Shown in pieces: positions 50,676-61,023 of a stretch of 64,000 bases of DNA. This DNA comes from Paludibacter jiangxiensis. GTDB taxonomy: Bacteria; Bacteroidota; Bacteroidia; Bacteroidales; Paludibacteraceae. Where the stretch lies: NCBI GenBank assembly GCA_945870155.1, contig CAMBSB010000001.1, forward strand, positions 43,916-107,915. The letters run 5' to 3'. The notes under the pieces were generated by a model. It searched no databases. It saw only the letters and a program-made list of their open reading frames with translations, and had not been told where the DNA came from. Made by a program: the position numbers and the translations under genes. Position 1 is the first letter of the stretch, and every line of letters begins with the position of its first letter.

Positions 50676-50735
50676 GTTTCGTGTTTCGTCTTTCAAAGAC
50701 TTAGTCTTAAAGCCCCCATTTGGGGGTTGGGGGTC
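50676..50735. repeat. GTTTCGT heptamers and C-rich/G-rich repeat between murE and mraY
   Basis: Two GTTTCGT units and a CTTTCAA variant (50676-50696) are followed by GCCCCCATTTGGGGGTTGGGGG (in part, from 50712), so two repeat families seen elsewhere in the window are joined in this one gap. Confidence 0.6.
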
Positions 50736-50781
50736 TTTACTCTTTTATCTTTTACGAATTAACAATTAATAAAAATAAATT

Positions 50782-52047
50782 ATGCTGTACCATTTATTCA
50801 CCTATTTAGACAAAATGTTTGATTTTCCGGGAGCCGGAATGTTCAACTACATATCGTTTCGTACAGGTTTAGCTTTCATTTTGGCATTGTTGTTATCTAC
50901 CTTTATCGGTAGGCGAATAATTGACTATCTGCAAAAAAAACAAATTGGTGAAACCATACGCGACCTTGGCCTGGAAGGTCAAATGAGCAAAAAAGGAACT
51001 CCTACCATGGGTGGAATTATTATTATCATTGCCATACTTGTACCAACTATTTTGCTGGCGGCATTGAATAATATCTATATCATTTTGATGTTGATAACAA
51101 CTATTTGGCTTGGTATTATTGGCTTTGTCGACGATTATATTAAGGTATTCAAGAAAAACAAAGAAGGATTAAAAGGCAGATTTAAAATTGTTGGGCAAAT
51201 TGGTTTAGGGCTAATTGTTGGTTTAACAATGTATGTAAGTCCTGATATAGTTATTCGTCAAAACCTTGAAGTAAAAGGTGAAACCAAAAGGGTGGAAAAT
51301 GTGCTCTATGCAAAACAAGATGTAAAATCGACTCAAACAACCATTCCATTTTTTAAAAACAATAACCTGGATTATGCCGATGCTTTTAAATGGGCAGGTA
51401 AAGATTCGCAAAAATATGGTTGGATTCTTTTTGTTTTAGTTTCCATTTTCATTGTAACAGCAGTTTCGAATGGTGCAAACCTCACAGATGGTTTAGATGG
51501 CCTAGCGACAGGAAGCTCGGCAATTATGGGTGTAATTTTGGGGATACTGGCTTACGTGTCTGGTAATGTGAACTATGCCGGGTACTTAAACATCATGTAT
51601 TTACCCGGAACAGGCGAGTTGTTAATTTTCGCAGGGGCTTTTATTGGTGCTACTATTGGTTTTTTATGGTACAATGCATTTCCGGCTCAGGTTTTTATGG
51701 GCGATACCGGCAGTTTAACTTTGGGTGGAATTATTGCCGTATTTGCATTATCAATTCATAAAGAATTATTGATTCCAATTCTATGCGGTGTTTTCTTTGT
51801 TGAAAGCTTATCGGTAATGATACAAGTTTCCTATTTTAAATTTACAAAACGAAAATATGGCGTTGGAAAGCGAATATTTAAGATGACACCCTTGCATCAT
51901 CATTATCAAAAGCCCGGAAATGCGGGTTTCGAAGCTTATTTTCAGCGACCCTTACAAGCAATGCCGGAATCAAGGATTGTTATCCGTTTTTGGATAGTAG
52001 GAATAATTTTAGCTGCAATCACAATTATTACCCTGAAAATCAGATAA
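50782..52047 (+). CDS. mraY: Phospho-MurNAc-pentapeptide transferase
   Basis: This 421-residue polytopic enzyme makes lipid I by joining UDP-MurNAc-pentapeptide to undecaprenyl phosphate. Motifs: [35 protein letters not shown] (catalytic Asp pair), [38 protein letters not shown] and [12 protein letters not shown]. It is longer than enterobacterial MraY (about 360) because of an insert around residues 155-200, which is usual in Bacteroidetes. About ten membrane helices are expected. Confidence 0.96.
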   Translation: MLYHLFTYLDKMFDFPGAGMFNYISFRTGLAFILALLLSTFIGRRIIDYLQKKQIGETIRDLGLEGQMSKKGTPTMGGIIIIIAILVPTILLAALNNIYIILMLITTIWLGIIGFVDDYIKVFKKNKEGLKGRFKIVGQIGLGLIVGLTMYVSPDIVIRQNLEVKGETKRVENVLYAKQDVKSTQTTIPFFKNNNLDYADAFKWAGKDSQKYGWILFVLVSIFIVTAVSNGANLTDGLDGLATGSSAIMGVILGILAYVSGNVNYAGYLNIMYLPGTGELLIFAGAFIGATIGFLWYNAFPAQVFMGDTGSLTLGGIIAVFALSIHKELLIPILCGVFFVESLSVMIQVSYFKFTKRKYGVGKRIFKMTPLHHHYQKPGNAGFEAYFQRPLQAMPESRIVIRFWIVGIILAAITIITLKIR

Positions 52048-52131
52048 AATTCATTGACGAGTTAATTTAATGGCTTTCATTAAATTTAGGACTAGCTAAA
52101 CGATAATAATTTAAAAAACATACATAAAGGT

Positions 52132-53466
52132 ATGAAACGTATAGTAATTTTAGGAGGAGGAGAAAGTGGTGTTGGAGCTGCTGTTTTGGCTAAAAAACAA
52201 GGATTTGATGTGTTTCTTTCCGATATGTCGGAAATAAAAACGCAGTACAAAGAAATCCTTGTAAAAAACGAAATTCAATGGGAAGAAAAGCAACATACAG
52301 AGGATTTGATTTTAAATGCTAATGAGGTAATTAAAAGCCCCGGCATCCCTGACAAGGCTCCTTTGATAAAAACACTTAATGCTCAAAATACACCAATCAT
52401 CTCCGAAATTGAATTTGCAGGAAGATTTACAAAAGCTAAAATGATTTGTATCACAGGAAGCAACGGTAAAACCACAACGACTATGTTGATTTACCACATA
52501 CTTAAAAATGCCGGGTTAAATGTTGGCTTAGCCGGAAATGTTGGCCAGAGTTTAGCTTATCAGGTAGCAACTGAAAATTTTGATTACTATGTGGTGGAAT
52601 TAAGCAGTTTTCAATTGGATGGTATGAATGAGTTTAAAGCTGACGTTGCCATTTTACTGAATATTACACCTGATCATTTAGACAGATATGATTATAATTT
52701 TCAGAATTATATCGATTCGAAATTCCGTATCACTCAAAATCAAACTGAAGCCGATGCCTTTATATTCTGGGAAAACGATCCGGTAATTAAAGCAGAATTG
52801 AGCAAACGTAAAATAGAATCGACCATATATCCATTTGCTATAGAGCGAAACGAAAAAACAAAAGCATTTATCGAAAAAGATGAACTTATAATACAAACAC
52901 TTAAAAATCTGATTATTATGCCTGCAACAGAACTTTCATTAAAAGGCTTACATAACACTTATAATTCAATGGCAGCAGGTTTAGCGGCATCAATTGTTGA
53001 AGTAAAAAAAGATAGCATTCGTCAGTCTTTACAAGATTTTCAAGGTGTAGAACACAGACTAGAATATGTTGCAACTGTGCGAAACGTAAAATATATTAAT
53101 GACTCTAAAGCTACAAATGTTAACTCTTGCTGGTATGCTTTGCAAAGCATGCAAACACCTGTTGTTCTTATTTTAGGAGGAACTGATAAAGGTAATGATT
53201 ATTCAGAAATTGAAAATCTGGTACTCGAAAAAGTTAAAACCTTAATATTTATGGGACTTGACAATTCGGCTTTACATAAGTTTTTTGATGGGAAATGTAA
53301 GAATATTATTGATGTTGATTCTATGGAAAGTGCTGTAAATGAATCATATAAATCAGCGTCGGCTGGTGATACTGTGTTGTTGTCGCCATGCTGTGCCAGT
53401 TTCGATTTATTCAAAAACTACGAAGACAGAGGGAAACAATTTAAAGCTTGTGTGAGAAATTTGTAA
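52132..53466 (+). CDS. murD: UDP-MurNAc-L-alanine:D-glutamate ligase
   Basis: This 444-residue Mur ligase adds D-Glu to UDP-MurNAc-L-Ala. The N-terminus ILGGGESGVGAAVLAKKQGFDVFLSD is the nucleotide-binding fold of domain 1. The ATP loop is ICITGSNGKTTTTMLIYHIL. Further blocks are ELSSFQLDGM, LNITPDHLDRYD, EHRLEYVATVRNVKYINDSKATN and LLSPCCASFDLFKNYEDRGKQF. It is preceded by an 84-base gap after mraY. Confidence 0.96.
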   Translation: MKRIVILGGGESGVGAAVLAKKQGFDVFLSDMSEIKTQYKEILVKNEIQWEEKQHTEDLILNANEVIKSPGIPDKAPLIKTLNAQNTPIISEIEFAGRFTKAKMICITGSNGKTTTTMLIYHILKNAGLNVGLAGNVGQSLAYQVATENFDYYVVELSSFQLDGMNEFKADVAILLNITPDHLDRYDYNFQNYIDSKFRITQNQTEADAFIFWENDPVIKAELSKRKIESTIYPFAIERNEKTKAFIEKDELIIQTLKNLIIMPATELSLKGLHNTYNSMAAGLAASIVEVKKDSIRQSLQDFQGVEHRLEYVATVRNVKYINDSKATNVNSCWYALQSMQTPVVLILGGTDKGNDYSEIENLVLEKVKTLIFMGLDNSALHKFFDGKCKNIIDVDSMESAVNESYKSASAGDTVLLSPCCASFDLFKNYEDRGKQFKACVRNL

Positions 53467-53552
53467 AATAGAGTAATCAGAAAAAAATAATTACACGAAC
53501 TTATTTACTTATCACAAACCAATATATATAACGCTCAATTATCTGACAAACA

Positions 53553-54782
53553 ATGGACTCACTACTCAAAAGATATTTAAAGGGAGATGCAACAATCTGG
53601 ATGGTTTTTGCAATGCTTTGTATTGTTTCTATAATTGAAATGTATAGTGCTTCAAGCCAATTGGCTTATAGTGCAGAGAGTCATACAGCACCCATGCTTC
53701 GTCATGTTGGTTTTTTAGCCTTAGGAGCAATATTGGCCGTAATTGTTCATGTCATCCCGTATCGTTTTATCAGGCTTTTTGCTTATGTGGGATTGGTTTT
53801 GTCTTTCTTTTTACTTATATTTGTATTATTAAAAGGTGAAAAATCTAACGATGCTTCAAGATGGCTAACCATATTTGGATTTAAGTTTCAACCTTCGGAA
53901 TTGGCCAAAATATCTGTTATAGTAGTTGCTGCCGATTTTATTTCAAGAATAAAAAATCATAAAACTGACGAAAAAAAATACTTTTGGAGTACAGTATTGA
54001 TGCTGGCGGTAATTTGTCCGCTTATTTTACTAGAAAATTTTTCAACCGCTTTTGTGCTTTTTGGAGTTGTAATGCTCATGATGTTTATTGGCAAAGTTTC
54101 ATTAATTCGATTAAGTTTACTCGGGGTTAGTTTGGTATTTATGCTTGTCATGGGCTATACAATTGTGAAAAATGTACCAAAAGAAAGTATGCCAAAGTTT
54201 TTTGATAGATCATATACTTGGGTAGGACGCATCGATAGATTTACCGAAGAAAAGGATAAGACCCAGAAATATGTTATTACCGATGAGAATTTGCAAGAAC
54301 AACACGGTAAAATTGCGATTGCACGTGGTGGGTTTTTTGGACTGGGACCGGGCAACAGCATTCAAAGAGATTATTTACCTCAAGCTTATTCCGATTTTAT
54401 ATATGCTATAATTGTGGAAGAAACGGGTTTAATTGGAGGTGTTTTTGTGATACTACTCTATTTAATATTGCTTTTTAGAGCAGGCAAAATTGCAACTGAA
54501 AGTCCATCTGTTTTTCCGGCAGTGCTAGTGATTGGGCTGTCGTTGATGATAGTAATTCAAACATTTGTAAGTATGTCGGTTGCAACCAGTTTGGGTCCGG
54601 TTACCGGGCAACCCTTACCTTTAATAAGTCGTGGAGGTACTTCTACTTTAATTACGTGTATTTATTTTGGAATAATATTAGGAATCACGAGTCAGATTAA
54701 ACAAAAAGAAGACAAAACCGTGAATAATATGGACGAAAAACGCGAAGAAAATATTCCGGTTGTAAATATTGCAGAAATTTAA
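53553..54782 (+). CDS. ftsW: Septal peptidoglycan polymerase FtsW (SEDS family)
   Basis: This 409-residue polytopic SEDS glycosyltransferase pairs with FtsI. SEDS features include EMYSASSQLAYSA, FGFKFQPSELAKISVIVVAADF, VGRIDRF (periplasmic loop) and PLPLISRGGTSTLITCIYFGIILGI near the C-terminus. IARGGFFGLGPGNSIQRDYLPQAYSDFIYAIIVEETGL is the conserved block containing the catalytic-region acidic residue. A hydrophilic tail of about 25 residues ends the protein. Confidence 0.95.
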   Translation: MDSLLKRYLKGDATIWMVFAMLCIVSIIEMYSASSQLAYSAESHTAPMLRHVGFLALGAILAVIVHVIPYRFIRLFAYVGLVLSFFLLIFVLLKGEKSNDASRWLTIFGFKFQPSELAKISVIVVAADFISRIKNHKTDEKKYFWSTVLMLAVICPLILLENFSTAFVLFGVVMLMMFIGKVSLIRLSLLGVSLVFMLVMGYTIVKNVPKESMPKFFDRSYTWVGRIDRFTEEKDKTQKYVITDENLQEQHGKIAIARGGFFGLGPGNSIQRDYLPQAYSDFIYAIIVEETGLIGGVFVILLYLILLFRAGKIATESPSVFPAVLVIGLSLMIVIQTFVSMSVATSLGPVTGQPLPLISRGGTSTLITCIYFGIILGITSQIKQKEDKTVNNMDEKREENIPVVNIAEI

Positions 54783-54852
54783 AAAAAATTGCTTAGTTAA
54801 AGTTGATATAAGTAGAAAAGAGGCTAATATTAAAAATTCAATTTCAAAGAAT

Positions 54853-55959
54853 ATGGTTAAACATAAATTTATAGTCAGTGGTGGAGGAACAGGGGGGCAT
54901 ATATTTCCTGCAATAAGTATAGCCAATGCTTTGAAAAAAAGATTTAAAGATGCTGATATTTTATTTGTTGGTGCTATAGGTCGCATGGAAATGGAAAGAG
55001 TTCCAGCTGCAGGATATGCAATTGAAGGCTTGCCTGTAAGTGGTTTCGACAGAAAAAACATGTTGCGCAATTTTAAGGTTTTGCTAAATCTTTTCAGTAG
55101 TATAATCAAAGCCCGCAGTATAATTCGTAGATTTAAACCTGAAGTTGTTATTGGCGTTGGCGGATATGCCAGTGCGCCGGTATTAAGAGCTGCATCAGCT
55201 TTTGGCATAAGTACTTTAATTCAAGAGCAAAATTCTTATGCAGGAGTAACAAATAAATTGTTAGCAAAAAAAGCTGCAAAAATTTGTGTTGCTTATGATA
55301 ATATGGAAAAATTCTTTCCGGCCGATAAAATTGTAAAAACAGGAAATCCTGTTCGCCAGGATTTATTCAATGTAGCTCCAAAAGCCAAAGAAGCTTATGA
55401 GTTCTTTGCTTTCGACACCACAAAAAAAACTTTACTGATTGTAGGTGGAAGTTTAGGGGCACGTACAATTAATCAAAGTGTAATAGCCTGTCTGGAAATG
55501 ATACATAAAGCTGATATACAAGTAATTTGGCAAACAGGTAAGTTTTATATCAATGAGGCTTTAGCAGCTGCTCAGCCATTTCAATCGCCCGGTTTATTGG
55601 TTACAGATTTCGTGTCACGTATGGACTATGCTTATTCAATAGCAGATTTGGTAATTTCCAGAGCTGGTGCAAGTTCAATTTCGGAACTTTGTTTGTTGGC
55701 AAAACCTACAATTTTAGTACCTTCGCCTAATGTGGCCGAAGATCATCAAACACAAAATGCATTGGCATTGGTGAACAAAAATGCTGCCGTAATGATTAAA
55801 GATGTGGAGGCAAAAGAATTACTTATTCCCAAAGCCTTGAACTTATTACAAAATGACACAGCCTTAAACCAGTTGTGTGATAATATTTTAAAACTTGCCG
55901 AGAAAAATTCGGCAGAAAGAATTGTAGATGAAATTGAGAAATTATTATCAAACAGCTGA
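54853..55959 (+). CDS. murG: Lipid II synthase (UDP-GlcNAc transferase)
   Basis: This 368-residue GT28 enzyme adds GlcNAc to lipid I on the inner face of the membrane. The ATG chosen lies directly before KHKFIVSGGGTGGHIFPAISIA, the canonical N-terminal donor/acceptor loop; an upstream TTG overlapping ftsW would add 28 residues without family similarity. Other motifs: GVGGYASAPVLRAA, IQEQNSYAGVTNKLLAKKA, VGGSLGARTINQ and ISRAGASSISELCLLAKPTILVP. Confidence 0.95.
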   Translation: MVKHKFIVSGGGTGGHIFPAISIANALKKRFKDADILFVGAIGRMEMERVPAAGYAIEGLPVSGFDRKNMLRNFKVLLNLFSSIIKARSIIRRFKPEVVIGVGGYASAPVLRAASAFGISTLIQEQNSYAGVTNKLLAKKAAKICVAYDNMEKFFPADKIVKTGNPVRQDLFNVAPKAKEAYEFFAFDTTKKTLLIVGGSLGARTINQSVIACLEMIHKADIQVIWQTGKFYINEALAAAQPFQSPGLLVTDFVSRMDYAYSIADLVISRAGASSISELCLLAKPTILVPSPNVAEDHQTQNALALVNKNAAVMIKDVEAKELLIPKALNLLQNDTALNQLCDNILKLAEKNSAERIVDEIEKLLSNS

Positions 55960-55988
55960 TTATCGGATTTTTTAAACCATTAGAACAA

Positions 55989-57362
55989 ATGATTAACTAC
56001 AACAAATATTATTTTCTGGGCATTGGCGGCATAGGCATGAGTGCCCTGGCAAGATATTTCAACCTGAAAGGATTTCAGGTTGGCGGCTACGACCGAACCG
56101 AGACCAAATTAACTATTGATTTGCAATCGGAAGGAATAGCTGTAAGTTTTGATGAGCAGATTGCTGCAATACCCAATCAATTTCTGGATTCCAAACAAAC
56201 TTTGATTGTTTTAACACCAGCAATACCTGAAGACCATTTACAATTAAATTATTTCAAATCAAATGGTTTCAAAATACTTAAAAGAGCTGAATTATTGGGC
56301 AATATTACCCGTCAGAGCAAAGGAATTTGTATAGCCGGTACACATGGAAAAACAACTACTTCAACCATTACAGCTCATTTACTATATCAATCGCAGGTTG
56401 GATGTAATGCTTTTTTGGGTGGCATATCAAATAATTACAATACCAATCTTTTACTCTCTAAAGATAGCAATTTGGTAGTAATCGAAGCCGATGAGTATGA
56501 TCGTTCGTTCCATCAGTTATCACCTTTTATGGCTGTTATTACATCTGTCGATGCCGACCACTTGGATATTTATGATTCTGCTGAAGCTTTTCGTGAAAGT
56601 TTCGAGCATTTTGCGTCTTTGATTCTACCTGGTGGCGCTTTGATAATCAAAAAAGGCTTAGACATTAACCCTAAACTGCAAAAAGGCGTTAAAACTTACA
56701 CCTATTCAATGGATAATGGAGGTGATTTTCATGCCGAAAATATTAGAATAGCTAAAGGTGAAATTATATTCGACTTTGTAACTCCCACTAATACCATTGC
56801 CGACATAAAATTGGGTGTTCCGGTATTAATTAATGTTGAAAACAGTGTTGCAGCTATGGCATTGGCATGGCTCAATGGTGTTAGCAAAGAAGAAATTCGA
56901 ATGGGAATATCCTCTTTTTCCGGGATTTACCGCAGATTTAACGTGGTGTACAAATCGGAAAAAGTGGTGTATATGGACGATTATGCCCATCATCCAAGCG
57001 AATTAAAAGCAAGTATTTCATCAATTCGCGCATTATATCCCGGACGCAAAATTACCGGTATTTTTCAACCCCATCTTTATACTCGAACCAGAGATTTTGC
57101 AGAAGATTTTTCAAAATCACTTTCAAAGCTCGATGAATTAGTCTTATTGGACATTTATCCTGCGCGCGAATTACCAATAGAAGGGGTTAGTTCTGAATTA
57201 ATTCTTGACAAGGTTGAACTTGAAAATAAAACTATTTGCTCAAAAGAGCATTTGCTTGATTTGTTAAGTGAAAAACAACTGGATATTGTTGTTACTTTTG
57301 GTGCAGGCGATATTGATAAAATGGTACCTTTAATCAAAAACCTGTTAAAACAAAAAAGTTGA
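55989..57362 (+). CDS. murC: UDP-N-acetylmuramate:L-alanine ligase
   Basis: This 457-residue Mur ligase catalyses the first stem-peptide step. Domain 1 starts YYFLGIGGIGMSALARYFNLKG. The ATP loop is CIAGTHGKTTTSTITAHLL. Downstream are EADEYDRSF, TSVDADHLDIYD, MDDYAHHPSELKASI and QPHLYTRTRDFAEDF. It falls between murG and ftsQ with short gaps (29 and 41 bases), the normal order in this lineage. Confidence 0.96.
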   Translation: MINYNKYYFLGIGGIGMSALARYFNLKGFQVGGYDRTETKLTIDLQSEGIAVSFDEQIAAIPNQFLDSKQTLIVLTPAIPEDHLQLNYFKSNGFKILKRAELLGNITRQSKGICIAGTHGKTTTSTITAHLLYQSQVGCNAFLGGISNNYNTNLLLSKDSNLVVIEADEYDRSFHQLSPFMAVITSVDADHLDIYDSAEAFRESFEHFASLILPGGALIIKKGLDINPKLQKGVKTYTYSMDNGGDFHAENIRIAKGEIIFDFVTPTNTIADIKLGVPVLINVENSVAAMALAWLNGVSKEEIRMGISSFSGIYRRFNVVYKSEKVVYMDDYAHHPSELKASISSIRALYPGRKITGIFQPHLYTRTRDFAEDFSKSLSKLDELVLLDIYPARELPIEGVSSELILDKVELENKTICSKEHLLDLLSEKQLDIVVTFGAGDIDKMVPLIKNLLKQKS

Positions 57363-57403
57363 TTTTAACTGTATTGAACCAAAAAATTGAAGTAAATTAA
57401 GAG

Positions 57404-58213
57404 ATGAAAATTTCAAAAATCGGCATATTTTTTATAAGTCTTTTCATTAGTCTTATCGTGGGCTATATGGGATATACCATCTGGTGTTTTTCGGACAAGG
57501 ATAAAGATGTGGTTTGTAAAGAACTTAATATAGTATTTACCGATAAATTCAATATTGAGTTAATTTCAAAGGCTGAAATTTCTAAAATAATTGAAAATAA
57601 CGAACTAAATCCTTTAGGTAGTTCATTCAGAAAAATTCACACTGAATCAATTGAAGATTTACTGCTTCGAAACCCAATGATAAAGAAAGTAGAATGTTAT
57701 AAAACGCCTTCGGGAAAAATTCAGCTTGAAATTGAACAAAGAAGACCAAAATTTATTATTGCCGGTCATGAATGTTATTATATTGACACCGAACGAAAAC
57801 TTATACCAATTTCATTAAGTAATTCATTTTATGTTCCAGTGGTTTCGGGTAGAGTTACTCATTCGTTTGCAAAAGGTAAAATGTTCGATTTTATAAGCTT
57901 TATCGAAAAAAATCCATTCTGGAATGCACAGATCGAACAAATTTATGTTTTGGACGATTTAAGCATCGAACTAATTCCAAGAGTAGGAGATGCGGTAATT
58001 TATCTTGGAAAGCTGGAGAATTACGAAGTCAAACTGAACAACCTTTACCAACTTTACAAGCAAGGCTTTAATGTAATAGGGTGGAATAGATTTAAAAGAA
58101 TTGATTTACAGTATAAAAATCAAATTGTTTGTTTAAAAAACGAAGCTGAACTAAAAAAACTTCCAGTTGACATTGTTCAAAGTATGGATAGCATTGATCT
58201 TAAAAAATTATGA
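57404..58213 (+). CDS. ftsQ: Cell division protein FtsQ
   Basis: This 269-residue bitopic protein has a short cytosolic tail, a membrane helix at about 7-28 (IGIFFISLFISLIVGYMGYTI) and a periplasmic POTRA-like region (ISKAEISKIIENNELNPLGSSFRKI...NPMIKKVECYKTPSGKIQLEIEQRRPKFII). It is a scaffold of the divisome FtsQLB complex. Position before ftsA and the 4-base ATGA overlap with it support the call. Confidence 0.9.
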   Translation: MKISKIGIFFISLFISLIVGYMGYTIWCFSDKDKDVVCKELNIVFTDKFNIELISKAEISKIIENNELNPLGSSFRKIHTESIEDLLLRNPMIKKVECYKTPSGKIQLEIEQRRPKFIIAGHECYYIDTERKLIPISLSNSFYVPVVSGRVTHSFAKGKMFDFISFIEKNPFWNAQIEQIYVLDDLSIELIPRVGDAVIYLGKLENYEVKLNNLYQLYKQGFNVIGWNRFKRIDLQYKNQIVCLKNEAELKKLPVDIVQSMDSIDLKKL

Positions 58214-59703
58214 ATTCAAATATATATGTTGCCATTGATTTAGGTAGTTCTCGTATTTCAGCCTTAGCAGCCGAAGTTCAGGAGAATGGTTTGTTAAGGA
58301 TAATCGGCGACGAATCGAAAACATCCGATGATATTAAACATGGTGTGGTTGAACAGGTTTCAGGCGCAGCATTTAAAGTAAGTGAGATAGTTAAACTTTT
58401 ACAAAATAGTTCCCGAATTTCAGATATTGATTACGTATCGGTTAGCATTGGTGCCAAAAGCATGAAACATTATCCCGTTTCTGTAAATCGATTTGTAGGA
58501 TCTACAAACACTGTTTCTGAAAGTTTGATTGCAGAAATGCGAAGTATTTGTAAAGCTAAGGTGCAGGGTGAGAATGTATATGTTTATGATGTTATTCCAT
58601 TATATTATGAGCTTGATGGTAAACGCGTTGATAATCCTATTGGTTTAAATGCGACCCAAATAACAGGTAAATACAATGCTGTATACGGTAATATAAAAAT
58701 CAAAGATGAAATTCAAAGATGTTTTGAACGAACAGGAATAAGTTTAGAATATCAGCCAATTGCTGTTGAAACTCTTTCAACAGCTGTTCTGGAAGCTACT
58801 GAAAGAATTAATGGTTGTGCTATTATCAATTTTGGAGCCACTACCACTACCTTATCTGTATATAAAGAGGATGCTTTGCAAAAAATGTTGGTTGTACCTT
58901 TAGGTGGACATAATATTACCAAAGATATACAAGAATTGGGTATCAGCGAAGCAAATGCAGAACGTTTGAAGTATTTAAAAGGCACAGCCCTTGAATCTAC
59001 AGTTGATAATCCAATTTATATTCAAATACCTGCTCTTGAACCGAATAAAGATGATGTACGTATATCAACCAAGTTCTTGGCTAAAATAATTGAATCTCGC
59101 TTAGATGAAATAATGAAACCAATTTTCAATGAAATAAATTCAATGAAATCTTCATTACCCGCTGGCGTAATTATTTCGGGAGGAGCTTCAAAGTTAAATC
59201 ATCTGTCCAATTATATTGCGGAAAAATCAGGTTTTGAAGTTAAATTTGGCAAACATAAGGAATGGCTTGTTGAAAACACAAGTGAAAAATATTTTGATAC
59301 CAGATATTCACAGTTAATTGGAACTATCATCCTTTCGCACGAAAATAGATTACTCAATCCTTTAGAGAAAAAAAATGACAAGGGGACTAAAAATAAATTG
59401 CCACGAAAAGGTTTAAAGGCTCGCTTCACTGATTCTGTAATGGGTTTTTTTGGAGATGAAAATAAATTTGATGATACAAATACTTCTGAAACCAAAAATG
59501 ATCAATCAAAAACAACAGAAGATACAAAAAAACGAACAACTGAAGAAAGCGAAAATGACAATTATTTAGTAGATGCAACAAACAACATGAATATGTTTGT
59601 AAATACATTAACATATAAACTATACAATTTTATAGACCAATCGAAATTAATTTTCATTGGTTATAATCCTAAAAAAACGAAAACTTATGGGATATTTAGA
59701 TGA
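58210..59703 (+). CDS. ftsA: Cell division protein FtsA
   Basis: This 497-residue actin-like ATPase links FtsZ to the membrane. Motifs: IYVAIDLGSSRISALAAEV (phosphate 1), the SHS2/1C insert near DYVSVSIGAKSMKHYPV, INFGATTTTLSVYKEDAL (phosphate 2) and PAGVIISGGASKLNHLSNY (adenosine). After about residue 395 comes a low-complexity basic/acidic tail of some 70 residues and a hydrophobic end (LYNFIDQSKLIFIGYNP) that may act as the membrane-targeting helix. The 3' end overlaps ftsZ by 17 bases. Confidence 0.94.
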   Translation: MNSNIYVAIDLGSSRISALAAEVQENGLLRIIGDESKTSDDIKHGVVEQVSGAAFKVSEIVKLLQNSSRISDIDYVSVSIGAKSMKHYPVSVNRFVGSTNTVSESLIAEMRSICKAKVQGENVYVYDVIPLYYELDGKRVDNPIGLNATQITGKYNAVYGNIKIKDEIQRCFERTGISLEYQPIAVETLSTAVLEATERINGCAIINFGATTTTLSVYKEDALQKMLVVPLGGHNITKDIQELGISEANAERLKYLKGTALESTVDNPIYIQIPALEPNKDDVRISTKFLAKIIESRLDEIMKPIFNEINSMKSSLPAGVIISGGASKLNHLSNYIAEKSGFEVKFGKHKEWLVENTSEKYFDTRYSQLIGTIILSHENRLLNPLEKKNDKGTKNKLPRKGLKARFTDSVMGFFGDENKFDDTNTSETKNDQSKTTEDTKKRTTEESENDNYLVDATNNMNMFVNTLTYKLYNFIDQSKLIFIGYNPKKTKTYGIFR

Positions 59704-61006
59704 AGATTTACCCTTAGACATACCTGTGATTGATAATTCAATGATAAAAGTAATAGGTGTAGGCGGTGGTGGTGGAAACGCGGTGAATCACATGTATCGT
59801 CAGGGAATAGCCGATGTATCATTTGTAGTATGTAACACTGACAATCAGGCACTTATAAAGTCACCAATTCCAACAAAAATACAACTTGGTATAGATACAA
59901 CATCGGGTTTAGGTGCGGGTGGTAACCCCGAAGTAGCTCGTCGCGCTGCTGAGGAATCAATTGAAAAAATTGAGGAACTATTGCACGATAACACTAAAAT
60001 GGTGTTTATTACAGCCGGTATGGGTGGTGGCACTGGTACAGGAGCATCGCCTATTGTTGCTAAAGCTGCCCACGATTTAGGCATATTAACAGTGGCAATT
60101 GTTACCATACCCTTTGCTTTTGAGGGAAATTTAAAAATTAAACAAGCACTCGAAGGAGTAGCGGCGTTGAGCGAACATGTCGATGCTATTCTGGTAATTA
60201 ACAACGAGAAATTAAAGGAAATTTATCCTGACTTAGAACTTGCAAATGCTTTTGCCAAAGCAGATGATGTGTTAACAAATGCGGCCAAGGGCATAGCCGA
60301 AATTATTACGGTTACAGGTTATATAAATACCGACTTTGCCGATGTTTATACCATTATGAAAGATGGGAATGTGGCCATTATGAATACAGGTTATGCTTCG
60401 GGTGATAATAGAATAACTAAAGCCATAGAAGATGCTTTAAACTCACCATTATTGAATACCAACGATGTAAATGGTGCCAGTAAAGTGCTCTTAAGTTTGT
60501 ATTGCTCCACTACCAATCCGATTAAAATGGAAGAAGTTCAGCAAATTCATGATTTTATGACTAAAGTTGGCGATGATGTTGTTGTAATTTGGGGTGCTAC
60601 TTATGATGATAACCTGGGCGATAACGTGAAAATCACTTTAATTGCAACAGGTTTTAACGTTGGCGATATTCCCGGAATGCCGGCCAATTATTCAAAAGAT
60701 AAAAAACAAGGAAACAAAGATAATACAGTGCTGCAAAATGTAGTGAATGCCATTCAAACATTAACTACAACCGACAAAGACCCTAAAGTTGATAAAGAAT
60801 CAGATATTCAAAAAGCTATGGACCAGTATTATGGGAAACAAAATACTGTAACTGAAGATGAAATTCCGGTTGAGAAAATGCCAGTAGATGTAACAGATGA
60901 AATTGATGATCTTAAAGTTTTTACACTCGAAGATTTTGAAAATGACTCAACTTTGAAAGAAATTGAAAATATTCCGGCATGGAAAAGACGATTTGCAAAA
61001 AAATAA
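59687..61006 (+). CDS. ftsZ: Cell division protein FtsZ
   Basis: This 439-residue tubulin-like GTPase forms the Z ring. The ATG chosen starts MGYLDEDLPLDIPVIDNSMIKVIGVGGGGGNAVNHMY; an earlier ATG inside ftsA adds ten basic residues and is less likely. The GTP signature is FITAGMGGGTGTGASPIVA, with the T7 synergy loop near NTDFADVYTIM. A variable linker (about 325-405) leads to the conserved C-terminal peptide ending IPAWKRRFAKK, which binds FtsA and other partners. Confidence 0.96.
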   Translation: MGYLDEDLPLDIPVIDNSMIKVIGVGGGGGNAVNHMYRQGIADVSFVVCNTDNQALIKSPIPTKIQLGIDTTSGLGAGGNPEVARRAAEESIEKIEELLHDNTKMVFITAGMGGGTGTGASPIVAKAAHDLGILTVAIVTIPFAFEGNLKIKQALEGVAALSEHVDAILVINNEKLKEIYPDLELANAFAKADDVLTNAAKGIAEIITVTGYINTDFADVYTIMKDGNVAIMNTGYASGDNRITKAIEDALNSPLLNTNDVNGASKVLLSLYCSTTNPIKMEEVQQIHDFMTKVGDDVVVIWGATYDDNLGDNVKITLIATGFNVGDIPGMPANYSKDKKQGNKDNTVLQNVVNAIQTLTTTDKDPKVDKESDIQKAMDQYYGKQNTVTEDEIPVEKMPVDVTDEIDDLKVFTLEDFENDSTLKEIENIPAWKRRFAKK

Positions 61007-61023
61007 CATATAAATTATAACTT

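Noticed and set aside
49226..52047. Deletion of murF from the dcw cluster
   Set aside because: In Bacteroidetes murF is commonly located outside the cluster, and the gap between murE and mraY holds only short repeats, so absence is not evidence of loss.
54678..55208. 176-codon minus-strand frame across ftsW and murG
   Set aside because: It is opposite two well-supported genes, and its sequence is typical antisense low-information protein.
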